Source: JBKDZR01 sp047971485 (GTDB lineage: Bacteria > Pseudomonadota > Alphaproteobacteria > Rhodobacterales > Rhodobacteraceae). Taken from it: a DNA stretch of 16,723 nt. The stretch is taken from assembly GCA_047971485.1 (NCBI GenBank), contig JBKDZR010000107.1:1-16723 (forward strand). The letters run 5' to 3'. Positions within the stretch are counted from its first letter, which is position 1; the number at the start of each line of letters is the position of its first letter. A model generated the notes under the pieces. The model had not been told where the DNA came from. It was given only the letters and a program-made list of their open reading frames with translations, and searched no databases. Below, piece after piece: positions 6,682-14,221 of the stretch. A program made the translations under genes and the position numbers.

Positions 6682-8616
6682 CTACCCCCTTGCCTTGTGG
6701 TTCCGCGCCCTGATCGCCTCGGAAACGATCAGGATCAAGCCACCGCCAACACCGACCAGATCGGTATAGGCGCCCCCTGGAACCGCCCCCGCCGGGATCA
6801 GCGCCGCCAGGCCCAACGCCGCAAAGAGTACGCGTTTCGAAGGGGTCAGATCAGCGGTCAGATACCCCGCCAGCGCCGCCGAGATCAGCCAGACCCCGAT
6901 CACCGCGCTGAGGACAGCAACAGCGATGGCCGCCGGTGTGCCGATCAGGATCAGCGTCGGCGAAAAAACGAAGAGCAACGGGATGACATAGGCCGTCCAA
7001 CCAAAGCGCATCGCCGCCCAACTGGTGGCCATGGCCGGCGCCTTGGCGATCCCGGCGGCGGCAAAGGCGGCCAGGGCGATGGGCGGGGTGATCATCGACA
7101 TCATGCCGAAATACAGCACATAAAGATGGGCGGCGATCGGCGGAATGCCCAGCTTGACCAGCGCCGGCGCAACCAGTGCGGCCAGCAGAACATAAACCCC
7201 CAGCGTCGGCAGCCCCATGCCCAGAACGATGCAGACCAGCGCTGACAACAGCAACAGGACCAGCACGCTGCCCCCACCGATCTGAACCAGCAGATAGGTC
7301 AGGTTGAAGCTGAGCCCGGTGATGTTCAGCACGCCGATCACCAGCCCCGAAGCGGCCGAGATGACAATGATCTCGACCACGGCAAAGCCCGTCCCCGGCA
7401 CGGTTTTCAGCAACTCCGACAATGATGGCCGGCGCCCGGCATAGCCAAAGGCAAAGGCCGTTACCGCCACCGAAACCACCGCCAGCAGGGCCGCGCGCTC
7501 GGGCTGCCAGCGCAACCAGAACAACGCCCAGATCAACAGTGCGAAGGCGATGATGAAATGCAGCCCGCCCCAAACCTGGCGCTTGGGCGGGATCATCTCG
7601 GGCGGAACCCGGGAAATGCCCATGCGCGCGGCCTCAAGATCGGCCTGAATGAACAGCGCGATGTAATAAAGCAATGCCGGCACCAGCGCTGCCATGACCA
7701 CCGCCGAATAGGATGTCTGCAGGAACTCGGCCATCAGAAACGCGGCGGCCCCCATCACTGGCGGCATCAACTGCCCGCCGGTCGAGGCCACAGCCTCGAT
7801 CGCGGCAGCCTTGTGTGCGGGATAGCCATCACGCTTGATCATCGGAATGGTCACCACCCCGGTCCCCACCACATTGGCCACGGCCGATCCCGAGATCGAC
7901 CCAAACAGCCCCGAGGCCAGCACCGCGATCTTCATCGACCCGCCCCGGAACCGGCCCATGCCCAGCATTGCGCCATCGGTGAAGAAATTCGAGCCCCCGG
8001 TCACGGCCAACAGATTGCCGAACAGGATGAAGGTGACCACGACACTGGCCGCCACACCGATGGGAATGCCCAGGATCCCGTTGGTATCGAAGGCCATATA
8101 GCCCGACAGCAGTTGCAAGTCCTGGGGCCGGGCCGCCAGGCGGCCAGGAAAGAGATTGCCGAACAGGGCGTAGAACAGAAAGGCGGCGATGATCAGAACC
8201 AGCGCCCAGCCCGTCGCGCGACGGACCGTTTCCAGCAGCAAAAGCACCGTCACCAGCCCCGGCACCCAGACCTCGGGCGCCTTCATGAAAACCATGTTGA
8301 CCAGCGTGGCATAGTTCACCGCGATATAACCGGCCGCCACAATCCCCAGAACGGCCAGAACCGCGTCATACCAGGGCAGGCCCACACGCGGGGTTTCACG
8401 CCGGGCGGGCAGTGTCAGAAAGGCCAGCCCCAGCGTCAGCGACAGAACCGCGGCGAAGAACTGTTGCGGATAGAAGGACAGATCCAGATAGCGCGGCAGG
8501 TTCCCCGCCCACAGCAGGGCGGTGATCGTCAGGGCCGCCGCCAGAACCGTCGCGACCGGCCGCCAGAGGGCTGGGGAAAGACCGCCACCGGCCTTCCCCC
8601 CCGTTTCAGCACCCAT
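6682..8616 (-). CDS. TRAP transporter permease, fused small and large subunits (4TM/12TM)
   Basis: The 644-residue integral membrane protein fuses the DctQ-like small subunit (about residues 20-160, four hydrophobic helices) to the DctM-like large subunit (about residues 165-640). This is the arrangement found with TAXI-type binding proteins. The conserved DctM core is visible around residues 235-300: GSISGSAVANVVGTG, followed by TIPMIKRDGYPAHKAAA and STGGQLMPPVMGAAAF. A second glycine-rich half follows, with LGMGLPTLGVY and PPIALAAFAAAGIA. It should import the cluster's organic-acid substrate by Na+ or H+ symport. The ATG is 3 bases after the binding-protein stop and lacks a clear ribosome site, so translation is probably coupled. 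Substrate specificity is not readable. Confidence 0.93.
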   Translation of the reverse strand: MGAETGGKAGGGLSPALWRPVATVLAAALTITALLWAGNLPRYLDLSFYPQQFFAAVLSLTLGLAFLTLPARRETPRVGLPWYDAVLAVLGIVAAGYIAVNYATLVNMVFMKAPEVWVPGLVTVLLLLETVRRATGWALVLIIAAFLFYALFGNLFPGRLAARPQDLQLLSGYMAFDTNGILGIPIGVAASVVVTFILFGNLLAVTGGSNFFTDGAMLGMGRFRGGSMKIAVLASGLFGSISGSAVANVVGTGVVTIPMIKRDGYPAHKAAAIEAVASTGGQLMPPVMGAAAFLMAEFLQTSYSAVVMAALVPALLYYIALFIQADLEAARMGISRVPPEMIPPKRQVWGGLHFIIAFALLIWALFWLRWQPERAALLAVVSVAVTAFAFGYAGRRPSLSELLKTVPGTGFAVVEIIVISAASGLVIGVLNITGLSFNLTYLLVQIGGGSVLVLLLLSALVCIVLGMGLPTLGVYVLLAALVAPALVKLGIPPIAAHLYVLYFGMMSMITPPIALAAFAAAGIAKAPAMATSWAAMRFGWTAYVIPLLFVFSPTLILIGTPAAIAVAVLSAVIGVWLISAALAGYLTADLTPSKRVLFAALGLAALIPAGAVPGGAYTDLVGVGGGLILIVSEAIRARNHKARG

Positions 8617-8619
8617 CGT

Positions 8620-9582
8620 TCAGTCGGCCCAGATGCCCGCTTCCTGGAAGAAGCGGATTGCACCGGGATGATAGGTCACCTCGCCGTCGGTCCTGGCCAT
8701 GTCGGCGGGGACAAAGGCCCCAAAGGGCGCAAAGCTTTCGACCATCTGGTCCTTGCCCTCATAGATCGCCTTTGCCATGGCATAGACCGCCTCATCCGAG
8801 GCTTTGGCATTGGTGAACACGGCCTGCGGATAGGCAAAGAACCAGCCGTCTTCGGCCACACCCGGCATGGATCCGGCCTTGAGTTCCTTGAAGAAGGCCA
8901 CGGGCCAGGAACGGCGGGCCTTGGCCAGGTTTTCCTCGGTCGGCTCAACGGTCAGGGCCCGCAGGCCGCCGACACTGGCATCGGCCTCGCGCACTTTGCC
9001 GGCCCCATGAGCGAAGATGAACCCCACCGCCTCGCCCGCCATGAACGCATCCGCGCCGGCCACCACACTGGCAACATTGACCGGCGTCATATCGGCGCGG
9101 GTCATGCCCTCGGTGGCATACAAGGCATCCAGCTGGGGCAGGATCGTCTGCTGGGCGGTATAGCCATCGACCATCCGCTGCCCTTTCAGATCGGCAATGC
9201 TGGTGATGTCACTATCGGCGCGCACAAAGATCGCCTCGACCACGGGCATGATCATCCCCACCAGGCGCAGATCCGGGTTCTGGTTACCCGAGAACCATTC
9301 CGCGCCGGACAGCGCGTATTCGATTTCCTGCAGATTGGCGACGCCGAATTCAATCCCGCCGGAGGCAACGAAGGGGATGTACTGGTTCGGGCTGGTCGCC
9401 GGCTGGATCGTGGCATTCAGCCCGGCATGGTTCGCCGCATTGGCCACCGCCGTACCGATGTTGTGAAACAGCGACCCCGGGTTCGAAGTGGCGATTCCCA
9501 CGTTCTGGGCCTGGGCCATCCCGCCCGAAACCCCCGTCGAAACCCCTGCCGCGACCAGCGCGGACAGCATGACATGACGCAT
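8620..9582 (-). CDS. TAXI-family TRAP transporter solute-binding protein
   Basis: The 320-residue periplasmic receptor starts with a signal peptide (hydrophobic residues 4-20, likely cut after A25 in GMAQAQ). The mature part begins VGIATSNPGSLFHNIGTA, which is the phase typical of TAXI receptors (NMT1-like/TAXI, TRAP transporter associated immunogenic protein). Later landmarks are ASGGIEFGVANLQE, DLKGQRMVDGY and the C-terminal YHPGAIRFFQEAG, all expected for the family. It is the first gene of the leftward unit and faces the inverted repeat at 9596-9656. A strong GGGAGGA ribosome site lies 5-6 bases before the ATG. It delivers substrate to the fused permease encoded 3 bases downstream. Known TAXI ligands are mostly organic acids and amino acids. 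The ligand here is unknown. Confidence 0.93.
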   Translation of the reverse strand: MRHVMLSALVAAGVSTGVSGGMAQAQNVGIATSNPGSLFHNIGTAVANAANHAGLNATIQPATSPNQYIPFVASGGIEFGVANLQEIEYALSGAEWFSGNQNPDLRLVGMIMPVVEAIFVRADSDITSIADLKGQRMVDGYTAQQTILPQLDALYATEGMTRADMTPVNVASVVAGADAFMAGEAVGFIFAHGAGKVREADASVGGLRALTVEPTEENLAKARRSWPVAFFKELKAGSMPGVAEDGWFFAYPQAVFTNAKASDEAVYAMAKAIYEGKDQMVESFAPFGAFVPADMARTDGEVTYHPGAIRFFQEAGIWAD

Positions 9583-9595
9583 GATTTCCTCCCTT

Positions 9596-9656
9596 TTGGC
9601 AAAAGTCTCAATATGACAGCATAATGCATATTTTGATATTTTGAGACTTTTGCCAA
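9596..9656. promoter_or_regulatory. Large inverted repeat / divergent operator-promoter
   Basis: TTGGCAAAAGTCTCAA (9596-9611) and TTGAGACTTTTGCCAA (9641-9656) are perfect 16-base inverted arms. Their centres are 45 bases apart, and the 29-base spacer has only 7 G/C. This low-GC block in a GC-rich window lies between the start codons of the leftward TAXI gene (9582) and the rightward ThDP-enzyme gene (9722). Each arm also starts TTG and ends CAA, so each could be an operator for one regulator dimer. A possible rightward promoter is TTGATA (9633-9638), 17 bases, ATTTAG (9656-9661). Promoter boxes for the leftward unit are less clear. The cluster's IclR protein is the natural candidate binder (inference). 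Confidence 0.7.
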
Positions 9657-9660
9657 TTTA

Positions 9661-9687
9661 GGCTTGCCTTCATCCCCGAGGCAAGCC
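9661..9687 (+). promoter_or_regulatory. Stem-loop in the leader of the ThDP-enzyme operon
   Basis: GGCTTGCC (9661-9668) pairs perfectly with GGCAAGCC (9680-9687) around an 11-base loop, and CATTTTGC follows. It begins 5 bases after the large inverted repeat and ends 34 bases before the ATG, so it would sit at the very 5' end of the rightward mRNA. It could be a 5' stabilising hairpin, a weak attenuator, or a further protein-binding dyad. Confidence 0.45.
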
Positions 9688-9721
9688 CATTTTGCAAAGC
9701 AGGAAACGGGGGGACACGAAA

Positions 9722-11416
9722 ATGACGGAAGACCTGCGGCCCGGGACGGGCGCCGAGGCGGTACTGTTGGGGCTGAAAGCGGCCGGGGTGGACTATCTGT
9801 TTGCCAATGCCGGCACGGATTTCCCTCCGATCATCGAGGCCCTTTCCACCCTGGCGCCCGACACGATGCCCCAGCCCGTCACCATCCCCCATGAAACCGC
9901 CGCGATCGGCATGGCCCACGGCTATTACCTGGCCACCGGGCAGATGCAGGCGGTCATGGTGCATGTGAATGTCGGGCTGGCCAATGCGGTGATGGGCGTG
10001 CTGAACGCGGCCAGCGACAATGTCCCCGTCATCGTCATGTCCGGCCGCACACCACTGACCGAGGTTGGCCGCGCCGGATCCCGCGCCAGCCCGATCCAAT
10101 ACGGACAAGAAATGTACGATCAGGCCGGGCTGGTCAGCGATGTGGTGAAATTCCACTATGAACTGCGCTATCCCGAACAGGCCGGAATGCTGGTCACCCG
10201 CGCCGCGACCCTGGCCGGCAGCGCCCCCGAGGGCCCCGTCTACCTGAGCCTGCCACGCGAGGCCCTGACCGAAACGATCCCAGCCGAGGCCGAGATCCCC
10301 GCCAACCCCCAGGCCCCGTCCCGCCCGGCACAGGCCGATCCGCAGGGCCTTGCACAATTGGCCGACTGGCTGTCCAGGGCACAATCCCCGCTGATCGTCA
10401 CCCAGCGCGGCGATCCCCAGGGGCGCCTTGGTCCGGCCCTGACCCGCTTTGCCAATCGCTTTGCCGTGGCGGTGACCGAACCCTTTTCCATTCGCAATGT
10501 CATGGCCTGGGACGATCCGATGTTTGCCGGCCATGATCCGGCGGCTGTGCGCGGGGCCGATCTGGTCATCGTGCTGGATGCCGACGTGCCATGGATCGAG
10601 AAACTGCACGCCCCGGGGCCCGGCACCCGCATCGTGCATATCGGCCCCGATCCGCAATTCGGCCGCATGCCGGTGCGTGGTTATCGCACGGATCTGGCGA
10701 TTACCGCAGACCCCGCCCTGGCGCTGGAGGCCCTGACCCCGCTGATCCCGCAAACCGATGTCGCCGATCGCCACGCCACCCTTACCGCGCGCAGCGCCAA
10801 TCGCCGCGACAACCTGATCGCTGCCGCCCGCACCGGCGCCAACCGCCCGATGAGCGCCGAGTGGCTCAGCCTGTGCCTGGCCGAGGCCCTGCCCAAGGAC
10901 GCGCTGGTCTTTTCCGAACTGGGCGCCCTGCCCGGCCTGATGCGCCCCAGCAGGGCCAACCAGATCTTTGCCAACCCCCATTCCGGCGGGCTGGGCTGGG
11001 CCCTGCCGGCCGCGCTGGGGGCGCAACTGGCAGATCGGGATCGGATGGTAACCGCATGTGTCGGCGATGGCAGTTACATGTTCGCCAACCCCACCGCCTG
11101 CCATCAGATCGCCGAGGCCCTGCGCCTGCCGGTGCTGACCATCGTCAAGAATAACGGATTGTGGAACGCGGTGCGCCGCTCGGTCAAGGATGGCTATCCC
11201 GACGGCGCGGCCGCCCGGGCCAATGTGATGCCCCTGACCTCGCTGCAACCCGCCCCCGACTATCTGAAGGTGGCCGAGGCCAGCCGCGCCCATACCGAAC
11301 GTGTCCGCGATGGCCGCGATCTGCCCGACGCCCTGGACAGGGCGCTGCACATCATCCGCAGCGAGGGCCGCCAGGCCATGCTGGAAGTTGAGGTCGCGGT
11401 CTCGGATCGCAACTGA
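9722..11416 (+). CDS. ThDP-dependent enzyme, 2-oxoacid decarboxylase/acetolactate synthase-like
   Basis: The 564-residue protein has the three domains of the acetolactate synthase/benzoylformate decarboxylase superfamily. The N-terminal pyrimidine-binding domain carries the activating glutamate E58 in PHETAAIGMAHGY. A central domain follows (about residues 195-340). The C-terminal pyrophosphate-binding domain has GDG at 448-450 and, 26 residues later, NN at 477-478. The family forms or decarboxylates 2-oxo acids or cleaves C-C bonds. With an aldehyde dehydrogenase immediately downstream (28 bases), decarboxylation of a 2-oxo acid to an aldehyde is the simplest role. The ATG at 9722 follows a GGGGGGA ribosome site; an in-frame TTG at 9692 is less likely. 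It is not a housekeeping acetolactate synthase by context: no small subunit is nearby and it is under the divergent catabolic operator. Confidence 0.88.
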   Translation: MTEDLRPGTGAEAVLLGLKAAGVDYLFANAGTDFPPIIEALSTLAPDTMPQPVTIPHETAAIGMAHGYYLATGQMQAVMVHVNVGLANAVMGVLNAASDNVPVIVMSGRTPLTEVGRAGSRASPIQYGQEMYDQAGLVSDVVKFHYELRYPEQAGMLVTRAATLAGSAPEGPVYLSLPREALTETIPAEAEIPANPQAPSRPAQADPQGLAQLADWLSRAQSPLIVTQRGDPQGRLGPALTRFANRFAVAVTEPFSIRNVMAWDDPMFAGHDPAAVRGADLVIVLDADVPWIEKLHAPGPGTRIVHIGPDPQFGRMPVRGYRTDLAITADPALALEALTPLIPQTDVADRHATLTARSANRRDNLIAAARTGANRPMSAEWLSLCLAEALPKDALVFSELGALPGLMRPSRANQIFANPHSGGLGWALPAALGAQLADRDRMVTACVGDGSYMFANPTACHQIAEALRLPVLTIVKNNGLWNAVRRSVKDGYPDGAAARANVMPLTSLQPAPDYLKVAEASRAHTERVRDGRDLPDALDRALHIIRSEGRQAMLEVEVAVSDRN

Positions 11417-11444
11417 GCGCCCGGCAAAGAAGGAGGAGACGACC

Positions 11445-12881
11445 ATGCAGACAGCCGAACACTATATCGCGGGCGCCTGGATCGCCGAAGGCCCGCTGGG
11501 CGACAGCGTCAACCCCGCCGATGGCACCATCTTGGGCCACTATCGGGGGGGCACCAGGGCGCTGGCCGATCAGGCCGTTGCCGCCGCCCATGCCGCCTTT
11601 GAAACGGGGCTTTGGCCGGCCTCGCCCCGGCTGCGCGCCGATGTCTTGTTCGAATTCGCCGACCGGCTGGAGGCCAACCTGGACCGGATCGCCGATCTGA
11701 TCGTCGCCGAAAATGGCAAGCTGCGTGGCGAAGCCCTGGGCGAAACCCGGGCCGCAATTTCCGAGGCGCGCTATTATGGCGGGCTGGCCCGGACCGTGCT
11801 GGGCCGCAGCTTCGAACCCGCGCCCGGGCAGTTCTCGATCATGACCCGCGAAGCCGCCGGGGTCGCCGCGATCATCGTGCCGTGGAACGCGCCGGTCACG
11901 CTTCTGGTGCGTTCCCTGGGGCCGGCGCTGGCCGCCGGCTGCACGGTGGTGATCAAACCCGCCCATCAGACCCCCCTGATCCATGCCGAGGTCATGCGCG
12001 CCCTGGCCGACTGTCCGTCATTGCCCGTCGGCGTGGTAAACTCGGTCAACGAAAACGGGGTCGAGGTGGGCGAGGCCCTGGTCGCCTCGGATCGGGTCGA
12101 TGTGATCAGCTTCACCGGTTCCAGCGCGACCGGCAAGCGGATCATGGCCGGCGCCGCGCCCACCCTGAAACGGCTGTCGCTGGAACTGGGCGGCAAGGCC
12201 CCGGCCATCGTCTTCAGCGATGCCGATCTGGACAAGGCCATTGCCGAACTGACCCGCGGCGCACTGGTCATGGCCGGGCAGATCTGTGTCGCGGCGGCCC
12301 GCTTTCTGGTCCATGAACCGATCCGCGCCGCCTTTGAGGATCGCGCGGCCGCCGCCTTTCGCGCCGTGCGCACCGGCCCCGGCACCGATGCCAGCAGCCA
12401 GATGGGTGCGCTGATCGACAAGGCCAACGAGGCCCGGGTGGCCGCGCTGATCGAACAGGCCGGCGATGAAGGCCATCTGCTGGTCAGGGGCGCCCATCCC
12501 GGCGGCCCCGGCGCCTTTCTGACGCCGACACTGTTTCGCATCGAGGATGTGAATTCGGCCCTGGTCCAGGAGGAACTGTTCGGTCCGATCGTCTCAGTGG
12601 AAACCTTCGCGGATGAGGCCGAGGCGGTCGCCAAGGCCAACGCCACCCGCTATGGTCTGGCCGCCAGCCTGCACACCAACGATCTGGGCCGCGCCACCCG
12701 GATCAGCCGGGCGCTGCGCACCGGGACAGTCTGGCTGAACTGCCATGGCCGGCTGTTCGCCGAGGGCGAAACCGGGGGCTATCGCCAGTCCGGCCTGGGG
12801 CGGCTGCATGGCCCCGAGGGGTTGAATGACTTTCTGGAAACCAAGCACATCTATCTGGAACAGGGCGTGATCGGGGGCTGA
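11445..12881 (+). CDS. NAD(P)-dependent aldehyde dehydrogenase
   Basis: The 478-residue enzyme oxidises an aldehyde to a carboxylate in the cytoplasm. Family hallmarks are in order: VPWNAPVTLL, KPAHQTPL (cofactor-binding lysine), SFTGSSATGKRI (Rossmann loop), LELGGKAP with general base E247, GQICVAAAR with catalytic C281, and EELFGPIVSVETF near the C-terminus. An in-frame opening extends upstream into the ThDP-enzyme gene. ATG 11445 was chosen because an AGGAGGAG ribosome site ends 6-7 bases before it and the length is normal. It follows the ThDP-enzyme stop by 28 bases and is surely in the same operon, so its substrate is probably the aldehyde released by that enzyme. It is convergent with the Zn-alcohol dehydrogenase gene. 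Confidence 0.93.
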   Translation: MQTAEHYIAGAWIAEGPLGDSVNPADGTILGHYRGGTRALADQAVAAAHAAFETGLWPASPRLRADVLFEFADRLEANLDRIADLIVAENGKLRGEALGETRAAISEARYYGGLARTVLGRSFEPAPGQFSIMTREAAGVAAIIVPWNAPVTLLVRSLGPALAAGCTVVIKPAHQTPLIHAEVMRALADCPSLPVGVVNSVNENGVEVGEALVASDRVDVISFTGSSATGKRIMAGAAPTLKRLSLELGGKAPAIVFSDADLDKAIAELTRGALVMAGQICVAAARFLVHEPIRAAFEDRAAAAFRAVRTGPGTDASSQMGALIDKANEARVAALIEQAGDEGHLLVRGAHPGGPGAFLTPTLFRIEDVNSALVQEELFGPIVSVETFADEAEAVAKANATRYGLAASLHTNDLGRATRISRALRTGTVWLNCHGRLFAEGETGGYRQSGLGRLHGPEGLNDFLETKHIYLEQGVIGG

Positions 12882-12906
12882 TCCGGCCCCCGGGTGAAAG
12901 GCGGGT

Positions 12907-12931
12907 CCTTCGGCGGCTGGCCTGCTGAAGG
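12907..12931. terminator. Stem-loop between convergent aldehyde and alcohol dehydrogenase genes
   Basis: CCTTCGGC (12907-12914) pairs with GCTGAAGG (12924-12931), with one G-T wobble, around a 9-base loop. It starts 26 bases after the aldehyde dehydrogenase stop. No T-run follows on either strand, so termination would need Rho or be weak. The remaining part of the 119-base gap (12882-13000) shows no gene. Confidence 0.3.
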
Positions 12932-13000
12932 CGCACAGCCCAACCTGTCCCACAGAGAAACAACCGGAAGCACAGGACCCCTGGGCCCCGTGCCCAAGGC

Positions 13001-14047
13001 TTATCTTTCCAGAACCAGCCGCCCGGCGACGTCACCGGCCTCCAACCGGGCCATGGCGTCGTTGATCTCGGATTTGGCCACGCGTTCTATGGGCGTGGGG
13101 GCCAGCGCCCCTTCGCGGGCCATGCGCAGCACATCCTTGAAGTCCTGCAACGTGCCGGTCAGGTTCCCCTCAATGGTCAGCGCCTGGGCCGCGACGGGGA
13201 ACAACGGCAAGGCCATTTCACCGCCATGCAGACCCACGGGCACCATCTTGCCGCCCTTGCGCAACAGATCAAAGCCCAGGGTCGCCGTGGCCGCGTTGTT
13301 GACGAAATCGAGAACCGCGCCGACCTTGTCCCCGGTCACCGCCAGCACCGCATCCAGATCACCCTTGGCCCCTGTCACGACAAAGTGGGCACCTGTGGCC
13401 TGGACGGTTTCAGCCTTGGCCGGGTTGGCATCGGTCACGACGATCGCGTCATGGCCCAGGGCCTTCAGCACCGCCACAGCCTGAAGGCCCAGCCCACCGG
13501 CCCCGATGATCACAACCGGATCATCGGCCGGGCGCGGCAGGATCTTGCGAATGGCCGACCGCACCGTGACCCCGGAACAGGCATAGGTGGCCGCCAGTGC
13601 TGGATCCAGATCCCCCAGCGGCACCAGATAGCGCGGGTGCGGCACCGTCACCTCATCGGCGAAGCCGCCATGTTCCTGCATGCCCAGAAAGCGCGGCGTG
13701 CCAGAACAAAGGTTTTCTTGTCCCGCCAGACAGGCCGGACATTTGCCGCAACCGATCCAGGGGAAGACGACAACCTTGTCACCCGGGGCGATGTCCTTGG
13801 CCTCGGGGCCGACGCGGGCAACGGTGCCGCTGATCTCATGGCCAAATGCGATGGGCGATGGCGGCAAGGGGCGCTCAATAACGCCGCGCGGCCCCAGGTC
13901 GACCGTGCCGTGCCACAGATGCAGATCGGAATGGCACAGCCCACAGAACGCAACCGAGACGACAACCTCTGTGCCCTGCGGCGCGCGATCCGGCAGATCC
14001 GCCGGTTGCAACGCCGTTCCATGCCCCTCGGCCACCCATGCTTTCAT
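13001..14047 (-). CDS. Zinc-dependent alcohol dehydrogenase (medium-chain)
   Basis: The 348-residue MDR-superfamily enzyme should interconvert an alcohol and an aldehyde with NAD(P). The catalytic zinc site is visible as C38 (CGLCHSD), H70-E71 (GHE) and C157. The structural zinc lobe is complete, with C100, C103, C106 and C114 (GCGKCPACLAGQENLC). The Rossmann motif GAGGLG is at residues 182-187. A GGGAG ribosome site precedes ATG 14047. It has its own promoter (14118-14146) with a palindrome in the leader, and runs head-on into the aldehyde dehydrogenase operon. It could supply or remove the aldehyde used there, but opposite orientation and a separate promoter make membership of the pathway uncertain. 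Confidence 0.92.
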   Translation of the reverse strand: MKAWVAEGHGTALQPADLPDRAPQGTEVVVSVAFCGLCHSDLHLWHGTVDLGPRGVIERPLPPSPIAFGHEISGTVARVGPEAKDIAPGDKVVVFPWIGCGKCPACLAGQENLCSGTPRFLGMQEHGGFADEVTVPHPRYLVPLGDLDPALAATYACSGVTVRSAIRKILPRPADDPVVIIGAGGLGLQAVAVLKALGHDAIVVTDANPAKAETVQATGAHFVVTGAKGDLDAVLAVTGDKVGAVLDFVNNAATATLGFDLLRKGGKMVPVGLHGGEMALPLFPVAAQALTIEGNLTGTLQDFKDVLRMAREGALAPTPIERVAKSEINDAMARLEAGDVAGRLVLER

Positions 14048-14085
14048 CCTGCTCTCCCTTCAATAACCGGATCTGAAATTCCAGC

Positions 14086-14104
14086 CCGGGCGATGATCGC
14101 CCGG
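14086..14104. promoter_or_regulatory. Perfect 19-base palindrome in the alcohol dehydrogenase leader
   Basis: CCGGGCGAT-G-ATCGCCCGG is a perfect dyad with 9-base arms around one central base (14095). It ends 38 bases before the alcohol dehydrogenase ATG and would cover about +7 to +25 of a transcript from the promoter at 14118-14146. It may be an operator placed to block initiation or clearance, or a strong leader hairpin. It could also terminate read-through from the ABC operon upstream, but no T-run follows. Confidence 0.5.
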
Positions 14105-14117
14105 CCCTCCGGCATGC

Positions 14118-14146
14118 ACCATAGGGACCAGACAAGGGCGCGGCAA
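14118..14146 (-). promoter_or_regulatory. Likely promoter of the alcohol dehydrogenase gene
   Basis: On the minus strand, TTGCCG (14146-14141) and TATGGT (14123-14118) are separated by exactly 17 bases. Each matches four of six consensus positions. Transcription would start near 14111, just before the palindrome. This predicts independent control from the ABC export operon that lies upstream on the same strand. Confidence 0.5.
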
Positions 14147-14172
14147 TGCACCCGCCCCATGGGATCAGCGCC

Positions 14173-14191
14173 CCCGAAACGGGCAAAGCCC
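14173..14191 (-). terminator. Weak overlapping hairpins after the ABC permease gene
   Basis: Two mutually exclusive small stems, CCCG-AAA-CGGG (14173-14183) and GGGC-AAA-GCCC (14181-14191), lie 31-49 bases past the permease stop. Read on the minus strand the second stem is followed by GTTTC. Stems are only 4 bp, so this is a tentative terminator for the export operon. Confidence 0.25.
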
Positions 14192-14221
14192 CGGGGCCAA
14201 GGCATCGCCGGGATCCAGAGC

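Noticed and set aside
7558..9624. A long plus-strand open frame opposite the TRAP permease and TAXI genes
   Set aside because: Its composition is that of an antisense frame (His/Arg/Gln/Gly-rich), with no motif and no ribosome site; the minus-strand genes are certain.
9722..11416. Assignment of the ThDP enzyme as biosynthetic acetolactate synthase (ilvB/ilvI)
   Set aside because: There is no regulatory small subunit gene nearby, the gene is coupled to an aldehyde dehydrogenase, and it is divergent from a TRAP importer, so a catabolic decarboxylase role fits better.
9608..11446. A long minus-strand open frame opposite the ThDP-enzyme gene, reaching into the divergent promoter
   Set aside because: The Gly/His/Gln/Arg-rich translation lacks any domain, while the opposite strand encodes an intact ThDP enzyme with all catalytic motifs.
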